6,652 bases of DNA from Pseudomonadota bacterium (GTDB lineage: Bacteria > Pseudomonadota > Gammaproteobacteria > Burkholderiales > Ferrovaceae). The translations under genes were made by a program, and so were the position numbers. How positions within the stretch are numbered: the stretch's first letter is position 1; every line of letters starts with the position of its first letter. Shown in pieces: positions 1 through 6,652 of this stretch. The notes below the pieces were generated by a model, which was given only the letters and a program-made list of their open reading frames with translations, ran no database searches and was not told where the DNA came from. The stretch is from assembly GCA_021828745.1 (NCBI GenBank), contig JAJZDE010000069.1:1-6652 (forward strand). Direction: 5' to 3'.

Positions 1-198
1 ACGCAGGTGGCAAACCCCGCCAAAATCCCGTGCCAACCCGAAGTTGAGGCAAATGGACTTGGCGTGACCGATATGCAGGTACCCATTGGGTTCAGGTGGA
101 AAACGGGTCACCACTCGCCCGCCGGTACGCCCGGCGGACAGATCCTCAGTGACCAGGTGACGAATGAAATTCGTGGGAGTAACAGTGGATTCGCTCAT
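1..198 (-). CDS. glnS: Glutaminyl-tRNA synthetase, N-terminal part (runs off the left edge)
   Basis: GlnRS charges tRNA-Gln with glutamine using ATP in the cytoplasm. The 66 codons present contain the TNFIR segment near residues 9-13, [16 protein letters not shown] at 33-48 with the class I synthetase HIGH motif at 42-45, then ICLNFGLA at 49-56. This matches the N-terminus of E. coli GlnRS closely, including the MSE start, which supports the ATG at 196-198. The rest of the catalytic domain, the KMSKS-type loop and the anticodon-binding domain lie outside the window. There is no Shine-Dalgarno sequence at a normal distance; a GGGGAGGG run is about 19 bases upstream, too far. A promoter-like pair in the 40-bp gap to hipA would place transcription start at or next to the ATG. 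Identity is seen directly; own-promoter expression is inferred. Confidence 0.95.
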   Translation of the reverse strand, partial: MSESTVTPTNFIRHLVTEDLSAGRTGGRVVTRFPPEPNGYLHIGHAKSICLNFGLARDFGGVCHLR

Positions 199-204
199 CC
201 GGTG

Positions 205-233
205 ATGATAACCGGGTCCCTCCCCAAGATCAA
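205..233 (-). promoter_or_regulatory. Candidate glnS promoter
   Basis: On the minus strand TTGATC (228-233, 4 of 6 to TTGACA) is followed after exactly 17 bases by TATCAT (205-210, 5 of 6 to TATAAT). Only six bases separate the -10 from the glnS ATG, so transcription would begin at or within a base or two of the start codon. A short dyad, CCGGT at 199-203 and ACCGG at 211-215, frames the -10 box. The pair fits entirely in the gap after the hipA stop, so glnS need not depend on hipBA transcription. This is pattern matching only. Confidence 0.45.
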
Positions 234-238
234 CCCAC

Positions 239-1489
239 TCACCACGCGTCGGCAAACAGGTTTCTGTGCGCATTTCTATCGCGCATTTTTAAGCGATCGC
301 CGAAATCAATAAAACCTTTAATGTATTCAATGTCGGTTTTTGTGACCCCTTCGGTTTCAAATACTTTTTTCCATTGAGACACCTGATCGGCCACCGAAAA
401 CCACTCTTCTATCGCATCTTTCCGAGACAACCCAAATCTTTCGCACTGCGATAATGCGTTTTGTACAGATGCCTCACTGCCGCGCGCACCAACGCCCATT
501 TGTTGTCTGCCTGAGTTTGACATTAACGGCAAAATATCAAATGCAGGCGCAATCTCCCAATAACCATCCTTGAACATGAATGCGTGATTTTTTTCATGAT
601 CGTCTGTATTTTCAATCAATATATTGAAAACCATTCTCCTGAAGATTTCGCGCCTGGATTTTGTTTGCCCAGAAGGTTTTGATGACTGTCGAACAAAATC
701 AGCCATTGCGGGGTAGCTTAACACCCCCTCTGGATGTGCTGCAGGGTTCACTCCGTTTGTCAAAACGGTTTTCGCTGACAGGCAATGTATGCGTCGTTCA
801 TTTTCCCTGTCGAACCTGCGCACCATGACAACATGACCAATAGACGTCTGGACGGCAAACGTCTCCGGGACGGTAATCCCGGATTTTGACGCCAAAACCA
901 TAGAAGCGTGTTCGACAAGACCAGTATCGACATTGCTTCCGCGCGGAAATTTCGCGATGTATTCAACCCCGTCAGCCACCACAAGAGCTTTTGGGTGCGC
1001 GCCCCCCATGGATTTCGTTGAACTTGCAATCAGCTTTTCTCTTTCGGACAGCGGTTCATTGTTTTCAATTCTGAAAATCATATCCTGGAGCAGTTCAATA
1101 GAACCAATCTCAGGAAGCGGACCGGCATCGTGCGGCGCATAGAAATCTTTGTTTTTTGAAAAACCAAGCGCCCCAAAATGACCGTCGCCGGCAAGATACA
1201 GAAGATCAAGAACGTTAATCTGCTCCGGGTTATCCAGATATCGTATCGCTCTCTCCCCCCACCTGTCCGGCATTGAATCGCTAATAGCGCCAAGGCCCTC
1301 TGATGCGTCAAGGGGGATAATGGGGAGCGATATGAGAGGCATATCACCTGACAACGGATAACCTGATGCCATCCATTCCCTATGATACGAAAAAGAGTAC
1401 CCGCGCCCATGCGCAACCATTCTGACATCGCCAACCGGGGCCGGTTTTTTTGGGTCTACCAAATTCCAAACGTGCAGAATATCATTCAT
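239..1489 (-). CDS. hipA: HipA-family serine/threonine kinase toxin
   Basis: The 416-residue protein (E. coli HipA has 440) belongs to the HipA kinase family, toxins of type II systems. Residues about 1-100 form the HipA N-terminal (Couple_hipA-like) domain and about 155-380 the kinase-like HipA C domain. Visible motifs are SMGGAHPK at 160-167, matching the SVAGAQEK loop of E. coli HipA whose serine is autophosphorylated (Ser160 here); Lys180 in YIAKF as likely ATP contact; NTDDHEKN at 294-301 with probable catalytic Asp296; and APAFDILP at 314-321 with the metal-binding Asp318. All key residues are present, so the gene looks active. Its ATG overlaps the hipB stop by four bases (ATGA), with AGAGGG at 1494-1499 as ribosome site. 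Known family members phosphorylate aminoacyl-tRNA synthetases (GltX, TrpS); the target here is unknown. Base composition is poorer in GC than the flanks, suggesting transfer. Confidence 0.93.
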   Translation of the reverse strand: MNDILHVWNLVDPKKPAPVGDVRMVAHGRGYSFSYHREWMASGYPLSGDMPLISLPIIPLDASEGLGAISDSMPDRWGERAIRYLDNPEQINVLDLLYLAGDGHFGALGFSKNKDFYAPHDAGPLPEIGSIELLQDMIFRIENNEPLSEREKLIASSTKSMGGAHPKALVVADGVEYIAKFPRGSNVDTGLVEHASMVLASKSGITVPETFAVQTSIGHVVMVRRFDRENERRIHCLSAKTVLTNGVNPAAHPEGVLSYPAMADFVRQSSKPSGQTKSRREIFRRMVFNILIENTDDHEKNHAFMFKDGYWEIAPAFDILPLMSNSGRQQMGVGARGSEASVQNALSQCERFGLSRKDAIEEWFSVADQVSQWKKVFETEGVTKTDIEYIKGFIDFGDRLKMRDRNAHRNLFADAW

Positions 1490-1803
1490 TTCACCCTCTT
1501 TCTGGAAGCCCTCAGAATCTCCATGGACAACGCTTGCTGATCAAGGCTTGGGTCGGCGATGTTTGCGAATTCACGAGTCTTTCCGATCAAAAAGAAAGCC
1601 ACTGCATAGCAGGAAACCCCGACCGTGGGATCTCCTGCCTCCATACGACGCAATGTTGGCACTGAAACCCCAAGACGGAGCGCCCACACGCGCAAAGACT
1701 CGCCACGACGTTCTCTCGCCACCCTCAAATCGGAACCAACTTTGATCAAGGCGTTGCGAGCTTGGCCGGGAATGCTTGAAACCGTTTTTGCAGGTCTGCT
1801 CAT
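1486..1803 (-). CDS. hipB: HipB-like XRE-family antitoxin and repressor
   Basis: A 105-residue protein with one helix-turn-helix of the XRE/Cro type at about residues 22-75; the turn and recognition helix fall near LGVSVPTLRRMEAG (44-57), followed by DPTVGVSCYAVAFFLIG. It is likely the antitoxin that binds HipA and represses the operon, as HipB does in E. coli; this rests on position and fold. In-frame ATGs also lie at 1824 and 1812, but the -10 box occupies 1814-1819, so an mRNA from that promoter can only use the ATG at 1801-1803. That message would have a leader of only about three bases, and no Shine-Dalgarno sequence is present. The stop overlaps the hipA start by four bases, which implies translational coupling. 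The final residues are basic (RKRVK). Confidence 0.88.
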   Translation of the reverse strand: MSRPAKTVSSIPGQARNALIKVGSDLRVARERRGESLRVWALRLGVSVPTLRRMEAGDPTVGVSCYAVAFFLIGKTREFANIADPSLDQQALSMEILRASRKRVK

Positions 1804-1807
1804 CGTG

Positions 1808-1852
1808 AACATAAGTATATACATGACCCGGTTTTATGTCAATCTATATGTT
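1808..1852. promoter_or_regulatory. Candidate HipB operator: nested dyad over the hipBA promoter
   Basis: Reading the plus strand, AACATA (1808-1813) pairs with TATGTT (1847-1852), and ACAT (1821-1824) pairs with ATGT (1836-1839). Both pairs share the same centre at base 1830. The result is four ACAT/ATGT boxes, the two on each side spaced 12 bases start to start. The -10 and -35 boxes both lie within it. A further ACAT at 1854-1857 makes an ATGT-TT-ACAT palindrome with 1848-1851. The symmetry is seen directly; binding by HipB is inferred. It does not resemble the TATCC-N8-GGATA operator of E. coli HipB. Confidence 0.6.
1814..1842 (-). promoter_or_regulatory. hipBA promoter (sigma70 type)
   Basis: On the minus strand a perfect -35 box TTGACA (1837-1842) is followed by a 17-base spacer and TATACT (1814-1819, 5 of 6 to TATAAT). 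The predicted start, an A at about 1806 seven bases past the -10 box, lies three bases before the hipB ATG. It is the best promoter match in the window and sits inside a symmetric repeat, as expected for an autorepressed toxin-antitoxin operon. Confidence 0.82.
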
Positions 1853-1925
1853 TACATTCTTCGATCACCGACAACAACCAGACGAGGATCTGGCCCACGA
1901 ACACGACGAACGGGATCAAAGGCAG

Positions 1926-1955
1926 TTGACAGGCACCCTGCTTCCTGTCCAGACT
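1926..1955 (+). promoter_or_regulatory. Possible birA-coaX promoter
   Basis: A perfect TTGACA (1926-1931) is followed after 18 bases by a weak -10 candidate CAGACT (1950-1955, 3 of 6). Seven bases separate it from the birA ATG, and the ATG has no properly spaced Shine-Dalgarno sequence. The divergent hipBA promoter lies about 85 bases away. Apart from these elements I see nothing else in the 1853-1962 gap. Confidence 0.3.
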
Positions 1956-1962
1956 AGGGCGC

Positions 1963-2820
1963 ATGAACGTACGCCCGACTTCACTTCTGCCTGCCCTCTT
2001 TCCGACCATCGTGCCTCCAGAGCCCTTCCTCGACGAAGCCGACCTGCAGCGGGAGTTCGGGACCCTGCCCGCCGCGCCCGTGGTTTGGCAGGTACGGTCC
2101 CTCGACTCCACCAACCGCTGCCTGCTCGAATGGGCGCCCCAGGGACTTCCCCGATATTTTTGTCTGGCTGCCCGTCAACAAACGGCCGGACGGGGGCGGC
2201 AAGGCCGCGCCTGGGTTTCCGATCCCGAAGGTTCCCTGACTTTTTCCCTATGGTCGGTTTTCGATCGCTCTCTTCAGGAGTTGAGCGGACTGCCTCTGGT
2301 GGTCTCGCTGGGGGTGCTGGAAGCGCTCCATTCCCTGGGCATCACCACCGTGGGGGTCAAATGGCCCAACGACCTGTGGCGTGAGGGACGCAAGGTAGCC
2401 GGCGTACTGGTGGAAACCACCCGCCTTTCCAGCGGACAGGTGGGGGCAGTCATCGGAATTGGCCTCAACGTCGCCCTTCCTCCTGCCGTTCAGGAGGCCT
2501 TCTCCCTTTCCCTGAATGATCTGAGGGATGAAGCGGGCCAGGCCCCCGCGCGCGGTACGGTCCTCGGACGTCTCCTGAACACGCTGATTCCCTTGCTGGA
2601 ATCCTTCGCCCAATCGGGCTTTTCCCCCTTTGCAGAAACCTGGATGACGCATTGCGTGCACCGCAACCGGCCGGTCACCCTGCGTCATCCCGATCAAACC
2701 CTCAGCCAGGGAGAGTGTATCGGACTCAGCCCTCTGGGTGGCCTGATCCTGAGGAATCCGGCGGGCGATTCGCAGACCTACCACGGGGGCGAACTGTCCC
2801 TGCGCTGGGAGGGAACCTGA
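1963..2820 (+). CDS. birA: Biotin--[acetyl-CoA-carboxylase] ligase, without DNA-binding domain
   Basis: BirA activates biotin with ATP to biotinyl-5'-AMP and attaches it to the biotin carrier protein of acetyl-CoA carboxylase. The 285-residue protein shows SLDSTN at 46-51, the biotinyl-AMP loop GRGRQGR at 76-82, KWPNDL at 133-138 with the conserved lysine (Lys133), GVLVE at 147-151 and GIGLNV at 165-170, then a C-terminal SH3-like domain from about 233. The E. coli enzyme begins with a winged-helix DNA-binding domain of about 60 residues; here only about 40 residues precede the catalytic core and they show no helix-turn-helix, so this is a group I ligase unlikely to act as biotin repressor. 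An in-frame TGA at 1927-1929 limits any longer start, and the ATG at 1963 is the only good one. coaX follows after one base. Confidence 0.93.
   Translation: MNVRPTSLLPALFPTIVPPEPFLDEADLQREFGTLPAAPVVWQVRSLDSTNRCLLEWAPQGLPRYFCLAARQQTAGRGRQGRAWVSDPEGSLTFSLWSVFDRSLQELSGLPLVVSLGVLEALHSLGITTVGVKWPNDLWREGRKVAGVLVETTRLSSGQVGAVIGIGLNVALPPAVQEAFSLSLNDLRDEAGQAPARGTVLGRLLNTLIPLLESFAQSGFSPFAETWMTHCVHRNRPVTLRHPDQTLSQGECIGLSPLGGLILRNPAGDSQTYHGGELSLRWEGT
2807..2813 (+). promoter_or_regulatory. Ribosome binding site deciding the coaX GTG start
   Basis: GGGAGGG inside the last birA codons lies eight bases before the GTG at 2822. This supports the GTG as the true start and couples coaX translation to birA. Confidence 0.75.
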
Positions 2821-2821
2821 C

Positions 2822-3559
2822 GTGCGGCTGTACCTCGATCTGGGCAACAGCCAGTTGAAATGGGGGCTGCGCCAGGAGGGCACCTGGATTCGGCAGGGCC
2901 GTCTGCCGTTGAAGCACCTCGACCAACTGGCAACCGAATGGCGCAACTTGCCGCCCATCCGTGCCGCGCATGGCGTTTCCGTCGCCCACCCGGATCTGCG
3001 AGCCCAGGTGGAGCGCGCCTGCCTGGCGTTGGGACAGGCGCCCTGCTGGCATTCCAGCAAACCTTCCGAAGGGGGGATTTGCAATGGATACGACAACCCG
3101 GCCCAACTCGGTCCGGATCGCTGGATGGCCCTGCAGGGTGCCTGGCAGCTCCAGCACCGGGCGGCCCTGGTGGTGATGGCGGGAACGGCCACCACGCTGG
3201 ACAGTCTGGATGAAAAGGGGCATTTTCTAGGGGGGATGATCCTGCCCGGACTGACCCTCATGCGCCACAGCCTCCACCAGAGCACGGCGCACCTTCCGGC
3301 CATAGCACAGGGAACCTATACCCTGCAGGCCCGTTCCACCCAGGATGCCATCCAGAGCGGAACCCTGGCGGCCACCCTCGGAGCGCTCAAACTGGCCCGG
3401 GAGGCGCTCAGTCAAAAGGATTGCCGGGTGCCCGTCTTTTTGGGCGGGGGACACCATGCCGAACTCAGTCCGTATCTGGAAGCGCCCCTTCACGTCTACC
3501 CGGAACTGGTTCTGGAAGGGTTGGCCCTGCTCCTGGAGAAGGATCAGGCGCGGATCTGA
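2822..3559 (+). CDS. coaX: Type III pantothenate kinase
   Basis: CoaX phosphorylates pantothenate, the first step of coenzyme A synthesis; type III enzymes belong to the acetate kinase/hsp70/actin fold, need a monovalent cation and resist feedback by CoA. The 245-residue length fits the family. Visible motifs are DLGNSQLKW at 6-14 (phosphate loop, usually DxGN[TS]), NGYDNPAQLGPDRW at 88-101 (pantothenate site and catalytic Asp99), GTATTLD at 121-127 (ATP site), GGMILPG at 137-143 and GGGHH at 208-212. The start is GTG, set by a GGGAGGG site. birA and coaX being adjacent is common in beta- and gammaproteobacteria. The 3' end overlaps hldC on the other strand by 16 bp, leaving no room for a separate terminator. 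Confidence 0.95.
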   Translation: MRLYLDLGNSQLKWGLRQEGTWIRQGRLPLKHLDQLATEWRNLPPIRAAHGVSVAHPDLRAQVERACLALGQAPCWHSSKPSEGGICNGYDNPAQLGPDRWMALQGAWQLQHRAALVVMAGTATTLDSLDEKGHFLGGMILPGLTLMRHSLHQSTAHLPAIAQGTYTLQARSTQDAIQSGTLAATLGALKLAREALSQKDCRVPVFLGGGHHAELSPYLEAPLHVYPELVLEGLALLLEKDQARI

Positions 3560-4029
3560 TGCAGGAGCGCAGTGGTGGAACGCTCATGTTCGAAGGGAAT
3601 GGACAGCACCCGTCCCCCGTGCGCAAGCACGGACGGTGCCCCCACGATGGCGGACACGGGCCAGTCCCCCCCCTTCACCAGAACCTCGGGCTGACACTCC
3701 AGAATGCGGGCCAGGGGGGTATCTTCTTCGAACCAGGTCACCAGACTCACGCATTCCAGAGCGGCCACCAGCGCCAACCGGTCGGCCAGGACATTGATGG
3801 GACGATCAGCCCCCTTGCCCAGACGACGCACGGAAGCATCGCTGTTCAATGCCACCACCAGGGCAGCGCCCTGCGCCCGCGCCCGCGCCAGATAAGTCAC
3901 ATGTCCGCGATGCAGGATGTCGAACACCCCGTTGGTAAATACCAGAGGACGAGGGATCTCCACCAGGCGCACCGACCAGCATTCGGGCGCGACGATCTTC
4001 CGTTCGAAGGCGGGAGGCGTGTCCTGCAC
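3544..4029 (-). CDS. hldC: D-glycero-beta-D-manno-heptose 1-phosphate adenylyltransferase (stand-alone)
   Basis: The enzyme transfers AMP from ATP to heptose 1-phosphate, giving ADP-heptose for the LPS inner core; in E. coli this is the C-terminal domain of the fused HldE (RfaE). The product is 161 residues from the GTG at 4027-4029, normal for a stand-alone RfaE2/HldC. PRPLVFTNGVFDILHRGHVTYL (from about 27) carries the nucleotidyltransferase HxGH motif as HRGH at 40-43; ASVRRLGKG (65-73), DRPIN (75-79), VKGGDW (118-123) and RSTTALL (150-156) are typical of the family. The FERKI segment (8-12) matches known N-termini, so translation probably starts at this GTG, seven bases after the dolP stop; longer readings would run into dolP. 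No clear Shine-Dalgarno sequence is visible, so coupling to dolP is likely. A run of eight G encodes the KGGD segment. Confidence 0.92.
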   Translation of the reverse strand: MQDTPPAFERKIVAPECWSVRLVEIPRPLVFTNGVFDILHRGHVTYLARARAQGAALVVALNSDASVRRLGKGADRPINVLADRLALVAALECVSLVTWFEEDTPLARILECQPEVLVKGGDWPVSAIVGAPSVLAHGGRVLSIPFEHERSTTALLHQIRA

Positions 4030-4036
4030 TACCGGC

Positions 4037-5370
<1,334 letters not shown>

Positions 5371-6267
5371 TCAGGCCCCCTTGAGACGCAACGCCTCGGC
5401 ATAGAGCTGGTTACGGGGCAACCCCGTCGCCTCTCCCATCCATTGCACGGCTTCCCGGACCGGCAAATGGGTCAGCAAGACAGACAGCCAGCGTTCCTGG
5501 GCCGGTTCCAGCGCCGTAGCGGCCCGGACCACCACGGGAGCTGGCTCGATGGCCAGGACGAATTCTCCGCGCTGCTGGTTGGGATCCGCCTGGACCCACT
5601 GTACGGCTTCTTCGAGCGTAGAGCGGTGCAGGGTCTCGAAACGCTTGGTCAACTCGCGCCCCAGGGTCACCCGGCGAGTCCCCCCCCATTCCTGGGCCAA
5701 CACCGTCAACGTGGCCAGAATACGGTGCGGCGCTTCGTAAAAGACCACCACGGCAGCCAGATCTGCCAGGGACTGGATTTGACGCTGGCGTTCCCCCTTC
5801 CTGGCCGGCAAAAAGCCATGAAAATAAAACTGCGGACAGGTCATCCCCGCAACCGACAGCAAGGTCGTCACTGCACTGACCCCGGGAATCGGCACCACCT
5901 TCCCGCCGGCATTCAGGACCTCATCCACCACCCGCGCGCCGGGATCGCTGATGGCAGGGGTTCCCGCATCGGAAATCAGGGCCACCGAGTGCCCTTCCTG
6001 CAATTTGTGGATCAGAAGTTGCGCTTTTTTACGTTCATTGTGCTGATGCAGGGACATCAGGGGCGCCATAATCCCGAAGTGGTCCAGCAAGGGACGGGAA
6101 GTGCGGGTATCCTCGGCCGCGATCAGGTCCACCTTGCGCAACACCTCGAGGGCGCGCAGGGTCAGATCTCCCAGATGACCAATGGGGGTCGCCACCACAT
6201 AGAGCGTGCCCTCAGGTCCCGGGGATTCAGAAGCGTGCAAGGGAAAATGTGTCAAGGAACTCTCCAT
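5371..6267 (-). CDS. rsmI: 16S rRNA (cytidine1402-2'-O)-methyltransferase
   Basis: RsmI uses S-adenosylmethionine to methylate the ribose of C1402 in the 16S rRNA decoding centre. The 298-residue product has the expected length and the tetrapyrrole-methylase-like fold: GTLYVVATPIGHLGD at 20-34 (most members have PIGNLGD, so His31 is a small variation), AEDTRTS at 51-57, SDAGTPAISDPG at 99-110, PIPGVSAV at 126-133, FHGFLPARKGER at 149-160 and FYEAPHR at 176-182. The ATG at 6265-6267 shares two bases with the yraN ATG on the other strand and has no Shine-Dalgarno sequence. A TTG at 6253-6255 has GGAG six bases upstream and would shorten the protein by four residues; either is possible. It is the first gene of the minus-strand group, 45 bp ahead of gmhA. 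Confidence 0.95.
   Translation of the reverse strand: MESSLTHFPLHASESPGPEGTLYVVATPIGHLGDLTLRALEVLRKVDLIAAEDTRTSRPLLDHFGIMAPLMSLHQHNERKKAQLLIHKLQEGHSVALISDAGTPAISDPGARVVDEVLNAGGKVVPIPGVSAVTTLLSVAGMTCPQFYFHGFLPARKGERQRQIQSLADLAAVVVFYEAPHRILATLTVLAQEWGGTRRVTLGRELTKRFETLHRSTLEEAVQWVQADPNQQRGEFVLAIEPAPVVVRAATALEPAQERWLSVLLTHLPVREAVQWMGEATGLPRNQLYAEALRLKGA
6255..6259 (+). promoter_or_regulatory. Ribosome binding site deciding the yraN start
   Basis: AGGAA lies six bases before the ATG at 6266, supporting this start over an ATG at 6206 that would extend yraN 20 codons into rsmI. On the opposite strand the adjoining bases 6262-6265 read GGAG, placed to serve a TTG start of rsmI. Confidence 0.7.
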
Positions 6268-6628
6268 GAACCAGAAAGGCAGTACAGCAGAAGAATGGGC
6301 CGCCCAGTTTCTGCAACGTCAGGGGCTGACCCTCATCGCCCGAAACTACCACTGCCGATTCGGTGAAATCGACGCCATTGCACGGGATGGAACCACCCTG
6401 GTTTTCGTGGAAGTGCGCTGGCGGCGGCGCGCCACTTCCCTTCTACTCGAAAGCATCGACGCCCGCAAACAGCGGTGCTGGTGGCTGACCGCCCGACACT
6501 ATCTGGCGCATCACAGTCTTCCGGCACGCTGCCGCTTCGATGTCCTGCTCCTGGAAGGCCATCACTGCCACCTGCGGCATTGGCTCCGGAATGTGGCCCT
6601 CGACTCCTTCAGTCGCGAAAGTTATTGA
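6266..6628 (+). CDS. yraN: YraN family protein (UPF0102), nuclease-like fold
   Basis: A 120-residue member of the UPF0102/YraN family, a small widely conserved protein of unresolved function. The family core resembles the restriction-endonuclease-like fold seen in Holliday junction resolvases. Visible here are AEEWAAQFLQRQG (8-20), ARNYHCRFGEIDAIARDG (25-42) and VFVEVRWR (46-53), which form the putative metal-binding acidic pattern with Glu34, Asp36 and Glu49; the usual ExK lysine is replaced by arginine (EVR). CRFDVLLLEG (88-97) is the conserved C-terminal strand. The start at 6266 gives the normal length and has AGGAA six bases upstream. It is read away from rsmI with overlapping start codons. 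In E. coli yraN lies in the same cluster, upstream of diaA; here the downstream neighbour is beyond the window. The last 24 bases hold nothing I can identify. Confidence 0.9.
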   Translation: MNQKGSTAEEWAAQFLQRQGLTLIARNYHCRFGEIDAIARDGTTLVFVEVRWRRRATSLLLESIDARKQRCWWLTARHYLAHHSLPARCRFDVLLLEGHHCHLRHWLRNVALDSFSRESY

Positions 6629-6652
6629 ACTGCAGGGGGATCTCCAGATCAC

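Noticed and set aside
7..312. Open frame of 101 codons on the plus strand
   Set aside because: Antisense to the glnS N-terminus and the hipA 3' end, both firmly identified.
1801..1824. Longer hipB starting at 1824 or 1812
   Set aside because: These ATGs overlap or precede the point where the strong promoter would begin transcription, and neither has a ribosome site.
1839..1964. Short minus-strand frame of 41 codons with a hydrophobic stretch near its C-terminus
   Set aside because: It would fill the hipB-birA gap and end in the hipBA -35 box, but it has no ribosome site or recognisable family and covers the birA promoter candidate. I could not separate it from chance.
2248..3303. Open frame of 351 codons on the minus strand
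   Set aside because: Antisense shadow of birA and coaX, with an arginine- and serine-rich product that shows no family motif.
3530..3620. Rho-independent terminator between coaX and hldC
   Set aside because: I looked for a GC stem followed by T on either strand and found none; the genes overlap.

Overview
The window reads as Gram-negative proteobacterial chromosome. The ADP-heptose genes (gmhA, hldC), a DolP-type outer-membrane lipoprotein, a type III pantothenate kinase beside birA, and an E. coli-like GlnRS N-terminus all point there. The combination and the high GC of the housekeeping genes suggest a betaproteobacterium or a relative, but no rRNA is present to fix this. Coding is dense: nine gene starts or bodies, no stretch over 300 bases without a gene, and no tRNA, rRNA, CRISPR array or insertion sequence that I can see.

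Layout, left to right. Bases 1-198 (minus strand) hold the first 66 codons of glnS, which runs off the left edge. Bases 239-1803 (minus) hold a hipB-hipA toxin-antitoxin operon that is visibly poorer in GC than its surroundings. It starts at a strong sigma70-type promoter inside a symmetric candidate operator (1808-1852), and hipA ends 40 bp upstream of glnS. Bases 1963-3559 (plus) hold birA and coaX, one base apart. Bases 3544-6267 (minus) hold rsmI, gmhA, dolP and hldC in transcription order; the last gene runs tail-to-tail into coaX with a 16-bp overlap. Bases 6266-6628 (plus) hold yraN, head-to-head with rsmI so that the ATG codons share two bases.

How the parts fit. gmhA and hldC catalyse two steps of ADP-L-glycero-D-manno-heptose synthesis for the LPS inner core, and dolP between them guards the outer membrane, so the operon has an envelope theme. 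rsmI, gmhA (a diaA homologue), dolP and yraN are the same families found together in the E. coli rsmI-lpoA-yraN-diaA-dolP cluster, here reshuffled and without lpoA at that place. birA and coaX serve biotin attachment and coenzyme A synthesis. hipBA looks like an acquired module dropped beside an aminoacyl-tRNA synthetase gene, which is notable because characterised HipA-family kinases phosphorylate aminoacyl-tRNA synthetases.

The most interesting non-coding signals are the symmetric operator over the hipBA promoter, a recurring geometry in which a -10-like hexamer lies 6 to 10 bases before a start codon that lacks a Shine-Dalgarno sequence (glnS, hipB, birA, gmhA), and back-to-back ribosome binding sites in the rsmI/yraN junction.
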